From positions 56,705,946 through 56,769,945 of the forward strand of contig CM063110.1 of NCBI GenBank assembly GCA_031841125.1: a stretch of 64,000 nt of DNA, given 5' to 3'. Every line of letters starts with the position of its first letter. Within the stretch, counting starts at the first letter, position 1. This document shows, piece after piece, positions 1 through 35,400 of the stretch. A model generated the notes under the pieces. That model made no database searches, had not been told where the DNA came from, and saw only the letters and a list, made by a program, of their open reading frames with translations. The translations under genes and the position numbers were made by a program. This stretch comes from Acanthococcus lagerstroemiae. Lineage: Eukaryota > Arthropoda > Insecta > Hemiptera > Eriococcidae.

Positions 1-1106
1 TGTTGAGTTAAGAAAGTGTTAATGAAGAAATTTCGAAGCAACTTTGTACCGACAACGACATCACTAACAACAACAAATGGAAATAATCATCACCAACTTG
101 ATAAAGGAAATTATTTGAAGAGGATACAGGCTACTGAGAAGTGCTTCCCAACAAATGACTGAAGAGAAATTGATAATACGCTGATTACTGAACAACACAG
201 ATGTATCAAAGTAAACACCATAAAACAGAAGGACCTCGTATACTGATACTATAATAAATCATGTCTTAGACCTTTTAATGAACATATAGTCCGCATTTAC
301 TGATAAAATTAGCGTGGTTTACGCGGCATCATACAAGTCAACAGTGGAAGGGGTAAGGCATAAGAAAAGCGTAAGGACACTAAAATGAACATTAGGTATG
401 CTCAGTCGAGATTTTGGAGCCTAACTGGTTACAGTACCGTAGCCAGGAGGTGGGTCGAGGGCTCTACCCCCGCACCCTGTGACTTCTTCAAATTATGATT
501 TTCTAATTGTACATCCCCTCGAACACCCCCTCCACCTATGGTCTAGACACCCCCAACATAGGCTGGCAACGCCACTGAACTGGTTCGATGATGCAGAGTT
601 GGCAACTCCGCATGGTCGGACTAGTTAGGTTCCCACATCTCGAATATGTACGTATAAAGCAGATTTCGGCTGAAGGTCTCAATGTGTTATTTTATTACAC
701 TAGAAACAGATGAGCTGGGGCAGCTTGCAACACATATGCTCACATGATGTAAATCGGTCTTTTTATGTTTTATTTTACGCTTCGTGTCAGAGTACGCGCG
801 GTCCGTGTTTACTATAGGTAGAAGGTCAATCGGATAAAATGAGCTATTCTGTGGTATTCACGGCGATGTGTAGAAGTTACTCGGACGCTGTGACGACGAG
901 TTTCAAATAGCCTGAAAATCTATCTGTAGTGTAGTGATAGCAACATGTTCCACATGGTTGTTTTATTTCAACTAATCAACTAAACAGGAAGTTCGTCGCG
1001 GTACACGTTCACAGCGTTTAAATAAAGCAGTTTAACAGAACTCATTTAGAGGCATTGCGCAACATCAACTTTTGAAAACTTTTTATTTCGAAACGCGTAA
1101 TTCAAA
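1..1106. other. Upstream region of esterase A
   Basis: This stretch lies upstream of the first esterase start codon. No open reading frame or repeat family could be recognised in it. The last few hundred bases presumably hold the promoter and 5' untranslated region of esterase A. An AT-rich motif near 1018 (TTTAAATAAAG) could serve as a TATA-like element, but this is a guess from sequence alone. Confidence 0.3.
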
Positions 1107-22252
<21,146 letters not shown>

Positions 22253-23418
22253 CGGAGGCAGTAAAATATGTACTTATATGAAACCCTATTCTTTCAAGAA
22301 CAATTTGTACTAGTCCCTCAACTCAATGCGTATTAATGTAAACAATAAACAGCGTCAACGAGAACGTATTTTATTCGTAAATCTTCTGAATTTCTTTGCT
22401 GGTCTCATCGTCATGTCGAAAATCAATACCGAAATAGCGAAAATTCCGACGCACACTTTCAAAACGCGAATGGATAAAGGTTTTACATCGAAAATTCACA
22501 CGCCTAGTTTAGCTGAACACATCCCTTGTTACCGGCGTTTCGCTACTTTAGAGTCCTCCCGTAAATTAGCTTGTGATTTTATGTAGCTGCGAGTTCACCG
22601 AGGGTGATGGGGAAACCCCCGCGGTGTAAATATTTGAAGTAAATGCCCAGCGATACACACCGTACCACAACGGCAACACGAATATCTCACCAGAGTAAAG
22701 CCACGGATGAAAAAAAAGTTTCGCGAGAGGCATTAATGGCTCGTAAACCTAAGACTTCATGCAAGAATAAAATTACTACCGGGTAAATTGGAAAGTTATA
22801 ACGTGTAGCCGTGTTAATGGAAGAAGGTACTCGAAATTGGCTATAAAGAAGCACAACATAAATACGATATTACACCGTAGTCTAATAGTAAAATTTGACT
22901 AAACATACGTAGGCTCACAACTTACTTACAGTAAAGATAGAGAAAGAAAATGGTACATTTTATTATTTACAAAAAAAAAATAATAATAATAATAATGCTC
23001 GTAGTACAGACAGCACCCACTCATTCAGCATCATCTGCTAATTGCTGTAATCGGTCACTTCAATTGGGATCCTGTTGGCATTGGCGCTCATCCAAATCAG
23101 AGGCGCCTAATTGAGAGGGCAATAGTGACACTTCACCCGGAAGTCAACACAGGCGCGGCGATTCAGTATGAAGATGCCAACAAGAATCTAGCGAAATAAT
23201 TTGGTTTACGTAATTTCAAGGTCCACTGCTGAATAACAAGATTTTAACATTATCTCAGACCGATCTTCTGCTGGTTTCAGTAATGGGATTACAGAATTAG
23301 TTTTCTGATCAGTTACACTACAGTCTCAGTTTTATATGCGTTTCGGTGAATTCGGCTTCTTAGTTCGCATTTAATTTTGTGTTATTTTTCTACGTGGAAT
23401 ATTTCATTAAGAATTATC
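22253..23418. other. Intergenic region between esterases A and B
   Basis: It contains the 3' untranslated region of gene A and, at its right end, the presumed promoter and leader of gene B. A short AAT microsatellite lies at about 22971-22996. A TTTTATATG motif at about 23330 could be a TATA box for gene B. No other gene is recognised. Confidence 0.5.
22344..22349 (+). terminator. Putative polyadenylation signal of esterase A
   Basis: An AATAAA hexamer lies 92 bp after the stop codon of esterase A, the usual spacing for an animal poly(A) signal. This is inferred from position only. Confidence 0.5.
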
Positions 23419-26400
23419 ATGATTGTCGAAGTGAATGAAGGTAAATTACAAGGAGTTGAGAAGCAATCCGTTTATTCTGGAAAGTCATACTACAGTTTCA
23501 TAGGAATACCTTACGCCAAACCACCAGTGGGAGATTTGCGTTTCAAGGTAAGAGAACCGCATACATAGATGGAAAAGATTGGTAAATTTGCCAACTGAAT
23601 TCCTTGAAACACAGTCGATTCGAAAATCAACTCTTATTGCCATTTAAAAATATGTCGCTTTTTAGATACGGAATTTTGATCGAATTTCGTACAAAATTTT
23701 GATATACAAGTCGAGTTAACATGTCAACATCGAATTTTAGGTAAATTACACTTTGCATGAGTGGGAGAAAATAATCTTCGGAATCTTATGTATTTTGTCA
23801 AATATGATCTGTGTTATTCGAATCATATTTATCGTAATTTTTCCCATACGGATAATAGGGTGTCCCTTCTTTTACAAGTTTTCGCCAATTGATTAAGGTC
23901 GCACTGAAATTTGTTCCAATGGACCTAGAAACTCGCCATAAAAAATTTGAGCTCAATCTGAGATAATTAACCCATGCCGCTTTGACCTTGAAGTTATGCG
24001 TATTACTGATTTACAAAAAACCGCGAATGTCTCGGAACATATCAACTTCAGGGCCGACATGCATATCACATAAAATGTTCCTTGTTAAACTTCCTATTAA
24101 CAAAATCCTGTACAATTTTTTTCTAAAACCCATATTTACCGAGAAAATCACATTAATGTGCGAAAGTTTCGAAGACCGTGGATTTTATTTTTTCTTTCAT
24201 GAGTCATAACCGATCTTCACTCGCTAAATAATAGTTATCTAAAGAAATATTTACTTTAGGACCAAAATGCAAATAACATAAAATGTTCCACGTTAAATTT
24301 TCTGTAAAAAAGATTCTATACAACTTCTCTTTAGAAAACATATTTATCGAAATAATCGCAAAAATGCGTGGAATTTTGAAATACATGTAGTTTTATTTCT
24401 CATTATTTTATTCGGCTGAAATATCTATCAATGTCGGGTAACGCACACTACAATATAACTGCAGTCTCTGTCTACTGGGGCAAGCGCCTCAGTTTGCCCC
24501 CTCCCCCACCTGGCTACGCCCATGACAGTTTGTTAGGTATCTACTATAAAATAGACCTCGGATTATGTATGTATGTATATCAACAATAGTCAACAACTCG
24601 CGCATAAGATATACTCGTAATGCTGTGCTCTCAAGGAACTCAATCACGTATTCTCAGAATTCAGAGTCATTTTCTGTGGGCAAATCGATGTTTCCTCTTG
24701 TTGATATACATCATCTCAAGTCCATCATACCAAGTCTTTAACGGAACCTTAGAATGCTCAAGACTCAATAAAAACAGTTTGTTAACCCTAGGTGGCTAAA
24801 TTTGGTTTTTTTCAATCATTGAATTTGGAATTAGTTATGGTGCGGTGGGACGTATGGCGATGCACGCATGCCAAAGTGGCCCCTAAGAAACCGCATCCCC
24901 GGCCTCAGCCACGGCCTCGGAAACTACCCTTCCGCATATAGCATCAGTAGCCGGAGGGACGCTTTGAGACCAGCCCGAGCCCCCATTTCGCCCTGCCGCT
25001 TCCGTTGTGTGCGTCCTGCAAGAGCCACCATGGGATTCCCTAATGACCGAGGTTCACGCTCCCTGAGTACTAGCCTGGAAATTTCAGGTCTCCTACAGCC
25101 AGACGTGCTTCCACTTCACTCACCCCTCACACCTTCTCGTCTTGGTATGTGTAGCGATGCAGGCAGGTGGAGACGGCAGGGGAACCCTGCCGGGGGTATT
25201 TCGAAGCCGGTCGCTCACTTTTGCAATAGTTCAGTCGACCTTCGTAGAGACAGCGTTCGCGCCCAACGATACTCGGAGAGGAATGCCGGGGAACCGCTAC
25301 GCAGGGGCGGATCCAGACTTCGATTTACGGGGGGTCATGGAGTTTTTGTAACGGGTGGGGTGGGGGGGGTACCATAAAGGCGGTGTCAACTGTCGGCTGT
25401 CACGGAGTTAGGGTTGCATTTTTCACATCATGCATCCGCGCGGCTGCACTGCAACTCCCGCACTAACATGCGGGGTAAACGAGGAGTTGCAGTATAGCCG
25501 CGCGGATGCACGATGTGGAAAACACAACCTAGAGCGTTTTTAATTTTTATTATTGTAACTCGAAATTATGCTACCAACTATCTCAACTATTGGGGCCGTA
25601 ATAAAAAAAGGTTCATAATTAAGGGGGTGACCCCCATGACCCCCTCTCGATCCGTACCTGCCGCTACGCGTGATGGCAGTAAGCAATGATCACACCTCCT
25701 TAGCGCAGATTTTAGGAAGACGCCTACCTTCCCGGTCAATAGCTCATGGATACCTAGTTAACGTTTCAATTTTAGGCTCTTCCGCAAATTTTTTATCAAT
25801 AGGGTCAGACCACCAGTCCTACCTCTTGCAAATACATGCTTTTAATGATTGCAAACACTTCTGCACATGTTTTTCATCATCTCATCGTTAAAGGGGTGAA
25901 GATGGACACATGTAGAAGTGTTTGCGATGGTTAAAAGCTTGTATTTGCACGAGGTCGGCCTGTTGATCTGACCCTAGTGATAGAAAATTTGCGGAAGAGC
26001 CTAAAGTTGAAACATTAACTGGGCATCCATGAGTCATATCTAAGTCCAATGTTTTCATTGAGTCTTGAGCATTCTAAGATTTCGTTGAAGACTTGGTACG
26101 ATGGACTTGAGATTATGTACAATCAACAATAGGAAAGGGTGCGATTTGTCCATAGAAAATGTCAATGAATTCTAAGCACATGTACCTGTTCCTTAACAGC
26201 ACAATGTTATATTTTATGCGCAATGTTGATATTGCTGATCTACATACATAATCAGACGTCTACTCTATAGTAGGTACCCAACAAACTGTCATAGGCGTAG
26301 CCAAGTGGGGGAAAGGGGCAGACCGGGGCGCTTGCCCCAGTAGACAGAGACTGAAGTTATATTGTAGTATGCATTACTCGACATTAATAGATATTTCAGC

Positions 26401-29400
26401 TGTAAAATATTTTTTTTAAAACCTATGCTTTTTGAAAATTCCACGCATTTTTGCGATTATTTCGTTAAATATGTTTTCTAAAGAAAAGTTGTAAAAAACC
26501 TTTTTATAGAAAATTTAACAAGGAATATTTTATGTTACTTACATTTTGGTCCTAAAGTGGATATTTTTTCAGATAACTGCGATTTAGCTAGTTAAGATCG
26601 GTTATGAAAGAAAAAATAACAAAAGCCACGTTCCTCGAAACATTCACACATATTTGCGATTATCTCGGTGAATATGCGTTCTAAAGAAAAGTTGTATTGA
26701 ATCTTTTTTAAAGAAAATTTAACAAGGAACATTTTATGGTACATACATTTGGGTCCTGAAGTTGATATGTTCCGAGATATTCGCGGTTTTTTGTAAAATC
26801 TCAGTATTACACATAGCTTTAAGGTCAAAGCGGCACGGATTAATGACCTCAGATTCATCTTAAATTTTTTATGGCAAGTTTGTAGGGCTACTGGAACAAA
26901 TTTCAGTGCGGCCCTAATCAACTGACGACAACTTGTAAAATAAGGGACACCCTAACAGACAATGCAATTCTTTGATTCAAAATTTATTTTTTCGCAAATA
27001 TTCAGTGATCCGAGTCCATTCTCTGTGATCTTGCCTACTCTGTAACAGAGGGCAGAGACAAAAATAAGGGGGACACAGGGGCAGCTCCCCCAAGCCTCCG
27101 CCAGAATTGAGAAATCCAACAAGTCAAAATTTTTTTTTGGAGCCAATACAAACAAATTTTGATACTTGAGAATTTTGACTTGGATCAGTTGGGAATTTAA
27201 CAATTTTTGCCGCCCCTCCCTCCCTAAAAAAACAAACTCTTTTCTACGTCCCTGACAAAGGGATGAACAATATCATTAATATCAGATATATACCACAACA
27301 TAATATCTTCAGTTTATGGACATAATATCTTCAGTTTATGGTAATAAATACGAGTATAATGATATTTTTTCCTGTTGCCGACGATATAAAAGAACAAAAC
27401 CACTTATACATATATCATTGGAAAACTGAAAGTTTGAAAACCCGATACAAGCATAGAGCCAGAGCACCAAATTGAAATAAAATAAACTTCAAGGACAGCA
27501 TTAGAGTGTGGATTGATAAAAACATACAAGACAATGTTTATCACGCCCCTCCCCCCTCCGCCTCCAAAAAAACATGTCAAATTTTTATAATCCATTTCCT
27601 TTCCTACCCCAAAAAACAACTTTAATGTTAATTTTTATAATCTGTGAAGGATAATTACAGTGTACATCATCTTATTTTGATTCATTCATATATGTCCCCG
27701 GTTTCCGACTGATTTGAATGATTCCTGTTGAATTTAGGCATGATTTCCTTAAGACAAAATTCGCTTAACTACTGAATATTGCATCAATAAATTACTAACT
27801 TAGTTTCAGGACTTTGACTCAGGGAATCCTGTTAATACACGTCTACAGTACGCAAATTCCAAATTTCAAGTAGGTATGTAGCTAGGTCATTCTCCTAATA
27901 ACTCAATATTTAAAAGTAACCGTCTGGTATCTCAAAAACTAACAATGTTAGAGCAATAATTTTTTTTTTGGTTAGATAAGTGTGAATCTCTTCTATCACA
28001 TCTGTTTACCAAACAGTTCAAACTGCATGACTTAACATCCCCAAACTGCCAAATTATGGTCAAAAGTTCCATTGTCGTCTACATAACCACTCACGATCTA
28101 CAAGATTTTTTCCTTTGTCGTATCCAGTGACATACCGAAGAGTTTTTCCGGGGAGGAGGAGGAGTGTGAAAGTCCCAACTGATTCAACTCAAAATTCCGT
28201 ATCAAAGCTTTTGACTCGTTGGATCTTCCCAACTTTTCAACTCAAAATTCCCAATTGTGTTGGATTTCACCAACTTCTCAACTCAAAAATTCTCAAGTGT
28301 ATCAAAGCAAAGAACGAAAGAAGGAAAAAAAGAAAAACAAAAAAACTTTGACTTATTGGATTTTCTCAACACTACCGAAATTTTCCAACTCCGCTTGACT
28401 GAATTGGTAAATTTTCCCAACTGCTGAGTAAAAAATTTCCTGCAGAGGGGGAAGCTCCCCCCGCCCCCTATCGGTACGTCCTTGGTCGTGTCCGAGTGAA
28501 GTTTAAACAAACGACGAAGTAACTATAACAAACAACGAAAAAATATATTCATTTTCATCAACGTCTAGTAATCGATCGACCAGGCAATCCTCAAAGACAC
28601 GGCAATGTTGATGTTTGATGTTCATTGTGTCTCTGAAAAATAAAATAAAATTTCACTGACCCAAAAATAGGCGAAACATCCCTAATCCCTCGAAAAATAA
28701 ATTCAAAAATGCTTTAAAAAACAAAAAACAAAAAAAACAAAAACGAAAACACTTAAAAGCTTTGAGTTACTGGGAGAATTACCCAGCTCAGTTAGAGCCC
28801 GTATAACGGGCAAATAAGCTTAAGCAGAGCGCCGGGTCGAGCCCACGTAGCAACTCGCTACATTTCGACTTAGGCTGGTTTTTCAGCAAGAAGAGAAGAG
28901 GGCTAAGACAGCCCTAACAGCCTCCCCGACGTTTCTGAGGTAATGCTCGAAAGGGCGGATTTCAGGGCTCGGGTTGAGAGCAAAATTAGAAAAGTGAACC
29001 TTTCAACTACTGGATCGTTACTTTAATTGTACGTATGTAAATTATAAAAATAATATCATTACTATCTCTACATGATATTATATCGCGATATAAGATTTTT
29101 ATTCCAAAACAATAACTAATGTTAATATCGCGATGAGAAAAATTTTCAACGATAGGGACCCATTTATCGGCCCACAATGGTAATGTGGAATTCACGAAAA
29201 AAATATGCTATCTGCACGAAATATATAAATGACAAGCGCAATAACAAGAACAAAACAGAAAAAGAAAGAGTTTGAAGAAAAAATTAAACTTCAGAACGCA
29301 ATATAATTCACTTACACGATAAAATAAAATACGCTCGGAATTGTAATACCTTCTACACACAATAAAAAGAAGAGACACGATATTACTGCGCCCGAAATAA

Positions 29401-32400
29401 AAAGTTTGAACTCGTGGCCTCCATCATTATAGTTGCCACAAATTTACAATTCCGCACAAATTAATGTCAAAGTCAAATTTTAGAGCAATAAAAATTATGA
29501 ATCGATTCTGTACTGTATTTCACTGCATTGTTGTCCGGCTCCCCACCTCAAAAGCCACAATTTTCGATTTAGAGCCAAACCGATATCAAAAACGAATTCG
29601 TTGAATTCAAAACCCCTCGATGATCTCGATGGGGTCATCCGCATAAATAATAGGTCAAAAAATTCCTAATGTACTTTAATAAAGGGTAATTTTTACATCT
29701 GGCTCTCTTTGTTTGCTCTCAACCCGAGCCCTCTGGAGTTCGCCCTTTCGAGCATTATTTCATAGCCCCCCCCCCTTCTATGGCGTTTCTAGAGTACTTA
29801 AGAAAAAATTCTTAATAACTGCTTTTATAGAGAATTGGATCCCTCTTAAGATCATGTATCTCCTATCTCCACGAGTATATGTACGTTATCCGCGATGACG
29901 TATAATTTTTATGTTTATACAACATAATATACCGTATGCAAGTCATTTCGTGATATCGATTTTAAAACTCGTCATCTAAACTTTTTTTTTTGTGCCTTCA
30001 CATTTCGTTCAATCATACTTCTTACTTCGGATTACTGGGTTCGGGATACTGCCAATCACATCACACATCGAACTTCATGCAAAATTGAATCCAAAAGTTG
30101 ACGTTAACGTGTTAACTTGACTTTAGTGTTGAATTCTACTCGTACATTAAATTCAACCAATAATAACAAACAAGTAACGAATATTTTGCTTGTCGACATT
30201 CATTTCCAGAAGAAAAACACAGCAAGCAACTTTATCCCCACAGGTATTAGCAAATGTTACTCAAATAACTTACAATACCTGTGAACTATAAAAGAAACAA
30301 AAATAATTGTAAATCCCATAGTCGCAATCCACCATGCTCGGACTTTTAAATTTGTATAGGAAATCTGAAAATTTGGTCTTTAATTTCTCGACAAACTTAA
30401 TTAATGAACTTTTCCTGTTGGCAAACTTACAGTAAGTATCTACATTATTTACCAAAAAAACATTGTTGCACTTTCAATCATTGATGACATGGCCCATGTA
30501 TAAATGTGTTCTATTCGTACAGCCACCCGTCCCTTTCGGAAAGTGGGCTGGTATCCGGGATGCCACAAAGGCAGGCGAAGTATGCATTCAACAAAAAGGA
30601 AAGTCATTAAAGGGAAGTGAAGACTGTTTATACCTGAATGTTCACAGTCCAGAGGTAAGGAATAAATTATAATATTTATCATAGAAATAATTACATCTGT
30701 TTATTAGCTTTACTGAGAAGGAGAGAAGATAGTCCTAATGGACATGCAAAACATTAACAAAAGTGAAGATTTTGAGTAATTTCTTTAAAAAGTAGAATCG
30801 ACGGCAGCATATTATTCCCAAGCCAACATTCGGTTTGCTCCTACTGAACCTCTACTCGGTATTATACAAAAGTAAGTCCAGCTTTCGGTCCGTGTGACCG
30901 CTTCTCCATCCCTTTTCCTTAATGAAAACCATGAAGCTCTAGATCAGGATCACCTTTTCTTAAAAACATACGGGAAAACGGTCACAGAAGAAGCAGAAGT
31001 TATGGAAGATACTACCGAAAAAGTTGATCTTTTATTAAAATTTCTGAGGAAAACAGATATTTACAAATTACTGTAACATTCATGTACGAGTATGTATAAA
31101 TTAAGTTTAGCTATAAGAATGAAACGCACACCGATGCCAATGGCCAGCGTAGTCGACGCGTCGATAAATAAATAAATACTAATAAAAAACTATTCAAAAA
31201 TTCACGAGCGTAAAAAATATCTCATATGTCCTTGAAATCAAGTAAATTATTTCCACGATCTTTATTTTCAAGAATATAAAACTGGTATCATTTCTTGATT
31301 TGCTATAAATACTTTTTTATTTAAAATTCAACGTCAACATCACCACTGGCCTAGGTAGTCCTCGAACATTGAAATAACGTTTATGCCTATAAACCTTCGT
31401 TCATCACAAATTATTTCAGGAGAAAAATATACGTAGATTTGAGCCGCAAAAAATTAGGGGAAAATGTGAAATATCAACAAATAGTAATGATCACCTTTTA
31501 TAGGCCCATTTAATCAACTAATCCACATTAGCATTAATAATGAGCAATTCACACACGACTCAATTTATTCGATCATTCAAATTACTTTCAATTACAAATT
31601 TCATCCTTACAGAGTGGAAACATTTATTTACACTGCTATCCTTTCACACTGAATATTTATAGCTGCCATTACAGGGATAGCAGGTATGAAAGGTAAGCTA
31701 AAGGGCTTGAATATAATGTAGCTACTCCTAATACGAGAACCCTTTATTCCTCACACCAATTCAAACGGCTTGGTTCTTTGCAACCTTCGAGTTATGTTGG
31801 AATCCAAGAATTGGATTACCAACTTGTCTCAGGATGTTGATGAAGTTGCCTGTTGTATTATGAATTATGACACCGCCCTTGCAACGTCTACAGAAAAGAA
31901 GAATGAATGAGCCCCCCGGCTAGTCCTAACTTGCATTAATTAATTCATAACAATCTGCCACTTTCTACGTGGGGCAAGTAAGTTCATCTGAGAGGCATCA
32001 CCTTCGTAGAATTATAATCATGCTCAAATGCTTTTTTAGGTAATGAACTTCGATTTAATTTGATTCGGAAGCTGAGGATACAAAATGTTAATTAGGCTGC
32101 TTCCCGGAACCGACTAGCAGACTCATTAAAACGGGACTCGCATATTACTGACTTAACAAGAATTGATCAGAATTTTTCTATGATTATGCGAATGCCGAAA
32201 ACTTGTGCCCAAAGCCATTAACAATATACCGCTAATAAGGCTAATATGATAAGGAACATGTTCACAGACACCGCATTATTATGTTTTGATATTTGACTAC
32301 GATAACCTTTGAGCACTATTCGAACAACTCAAGCCTAACTACCAGAGTCATCAATAACACATTGCGAATATAATAAAAGGAGAAACCAGTTGTTGAAACC

Positions 32401-35400
32401 GAATATTTATAGTTCAATATTTGATTCTGATAACTTTTGAGCAATATTTGAACCGTTCAATGACAGTTTAAAGCGAAACTGTGAAGTAAACAATGATAAG
32501 GTATAGGTAGGTTTTACTAATCGTAAAGAGTTTATTTTTACTCTGGATTATAAATCCAACTTCCAAAAACATATTATTTATTAGGCATAAGACCAAGGAC
32601 ATCAGATCAAGAACACAATTATAAAACCAAATTTTGTATATTTTAATGTTGTACGAGTCGGTTGAGAAATCTAATATTCCAAGTGTTTTTACACATCGTC
32701 GCCTCGGGTTAACTTTAGATACCACGTAAGTCCAAAAATGCGCAAACGTCAGAAAACACAAAAAACTGAATAGAGAATTTGGATGAATGACTTCCAAGGT
32801 GTTCAGTTTCGCTGCTAGGAGTGGTAAATTGCACTTTCAATTTACGAGGATTTTAAATTCAAAGTCCTCGATTCCTTTTTAAAATTTAAAAACCAGGTAA
32901 ACCCCACATCTCATAATTATGGACTTACGCGGCATTGAACCCGAGGCGTTGACATGGAAATGGGACAGAGAGGGAGGGAGGATAAATGAGATATACCATA
33001 ATCCCATGAACAGGGTAGTCCAAAATTCGGCGATTTTTGAAATGCTTCACTTCCAATGTCTAAACTCATTCCTTTTGATCTAAAATTCAACCAGCCAACG
33101 AGGAATTTTGACAGGTCTCAGGGGGGGGGGGTTAAGTTTTACATGTGGTTATACATAAAGAAATCAGCTATTATTCAACTCCCTTAGTAAAGCTTTCAAA
33201 ATAGGGGGTTTGGGACTGAAAAATCAAATAAATGGATTTAGCGCTTCTGGAATCTGAATAGATAATCATTTGAAGGCTTCTGTTCATTTCTGTTATCTGT
33301 AAAGTTCGAAGTTCAAAAAATGTATTTTTACTCCGAATTCAACGGAAGTCATTGACCTCTGAATTGACTTTTTATCAATATTCTCGGTAGGTACTCCATT
33401 CTTACATTATTAACGAAGACCGTTTTTGAAGAACTAATTTTATCGACCGAACTCGATATTTTGAAAGCACCAAAACAGAATTACAGATTTCTTTAGGAGG
33501 AATATCAGGTAAAATTTGACACCCCCTCCCCCATCGACAGAACTCGTTAAAATTGTTTGATTTCAAACTAATTTCGGTTAGTAAGTTTTTAGATCGAAAG
33601 GAACAAGTTTAACCACTTTGGGAGCGAGACATTAATTTCATAAATCGCCATACTTTGGCCCACCCTGCAAGTGAAACAAAACTTATCTGAAGCCCCTCGC
33701 TCTTGAAAATTCAACTTCGTGAAAAATTGCATAGAGAAATTGAATACATTAATCGTGTTTTTCTCCGCACCTTTCCCATTTCACCTTAAACAATCATCTT
33801 GTACTACTCCCCAACCCCTCAAAGAATCCTTTGATACCTCTGATTTTGACAGACGTGGCTTGATTGAGATGTATTCAAGTTCAGGCAAATTTTAGATGCT
33901 GCCGGGACAGCCCGTTATAAAGGCCGGGGAAAATTTTACCCAGCAAAAGAAAAAAAAGTTGAGAAAGTAGGCTTGTTCCTGAGCAAATCAAAATAATTTC
34001 CGGGCTGGGTTCAGTTTTTCTTTCCACCAGAATCCGTGTTCAAACAAGATACGGCCATTTCCAATAATTCTTAGAATAACTTTTTACAGGATTTTACAAG
34101 ACTCAATGCTGAACCAACTTTCGTATCCAAACTACTCAAATGCGATGATTTTTCTTACAGCTGCCTCCCAACGTGAAAGTACTCAAACCAGTTATGGTTT
34201 ATATACACGGAGGTGGATTCCAGACGGGTTCTGGTTCTCCGGATGCATTCGGATTCGACTACCTAGTCGATTACGACGTCATTCTCGTTACTCTAAACTA
34301 CAGACTTCACATTTTTGGTGGGTATTCACTTAAACTGGCAGTATTTTTATCTGATAAATTACTTTCCGAAAGTAATCTACTGACTGTTTTCCATCCGCCA
34401 CGCAGGCTTCTTAAACATGAACGTAGACGACTGTCCGGGTAACACTGGATTAAAGGATCAGTTACTTGCCGTAAAGTGGGTCAAAGAAAACATTAAGCAG
34501 TTTGGAGGTGATCCGGAAAATATTACACTGATGGGTGAAAGTGCTGGCTCAGTTGCTGTTCATCTCCACACGCTATCGCCTGCATCTAAAGGTACCTGAA
34601 TACGTTTTTTGACGACAAAAACTACTCGTGATATCAAAGGTGTCAGTAAGAAGAAGAGCTTCAAAAGTCCAGTCCCCTCACTCCGCGACATACTACCTTG
34701 AGCAGTGGCACACCTTACTAAAATTCGGCTCCCGTTTGATAGGTTACTTTCAGAGGGCAATACTGATTAGTGGCAGCGCCGCATGCAGTTGGGCGTTTGA
34801 TTCAAATCCAACACGCGCAGGCTTCAGGACAGCACAAAAACTTGGTCTGGAAACGGATGATCCCGAGGAAGTGGTGGCATTCTTGAGAGAACAACCGGCT
34901 GAAACCCTAACTACTATTATCGCTGACGTAACAGCAGACGTAAAAAGTGTACGCACTTGCGCTCAAATATCTAATTATTATATCCACGCAGGCCAGCTAG
35001 CCGCAAGATACACATTAATTCATTAATTTCAATACAGGAATACCCAGGGAGGTTCATGTTTCTCTTCGCACCATCAGTGGAACTGGCAGGACAAGACAAG
35101 TTGGTTACCGATACTCCGGAGATCATGGCTCAAAATATAGATCACGTTCCAATCATAACCGGACTGAATAGTAAAGAAGGGATAATAAAAGTTGCAGGTA
35201 TGATTACGAGATTACGATGTAGGATACCTCGTGTAGAGAAAATAGTTTCACGGTTTTGGTGGTGTTCAATGTTTTTATGCCCCTTTTCTCTGTATGTCAT
35301 TCCATCTAGGCGTAACTGAAGCAGATCTGCAGCAGCTTGAAGACGATTTTAGTTTCATTATTAAGGGTAATTTCGAATGCGATGAAAATCGATTACCGGA

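Larger units (their letters stand above)
23858..26952. mobile_element. Near-palindromic TIR element in esterase B intron 1
   Basis: The element starts GGGTGTCCCTTCTTTTACAA and ends with the inverted sequence TTGTAAAATAAGGGACACCC, flanked by TA on both sides. The right arm (25898-26952) is the reverse complement of 23858-24776 joined to 25738-25881, so the ancestral unit was almost a perfect palindrome of two arms of about 1.06 kb with a loop of roughly 16 bases. A 0.96-kb insertion splits the left arm. TA flanks suggest a Tc1/mariner-type mover, but there is no transposase. Transcribed in the esterase pre-mRNA it could fold into a long hairpin. Confidence 0.85.

Noticed and set aside
23377..23418. 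Upstream in-frame ATG of esterase B (14 extra residues)
   Set aside because: Paralogue A and relic C begin at the position equivalent to 23419, and the extra residues do not form a convincing signal peptide.
24868..25377. 169-codon plus-strand frame
   Set aside because: It crosses from the GC-rich insertion into the MITE, shows no motif, and GC-rich DNA has fewer chance stops.
32468..32797. 109-codon minus-strand hydrophobic frame in esterase B intron 2
   Set aside because: Its hydrophobic composition is expected from AT-rich DNA, and there are no splice or promoter signals or homology.
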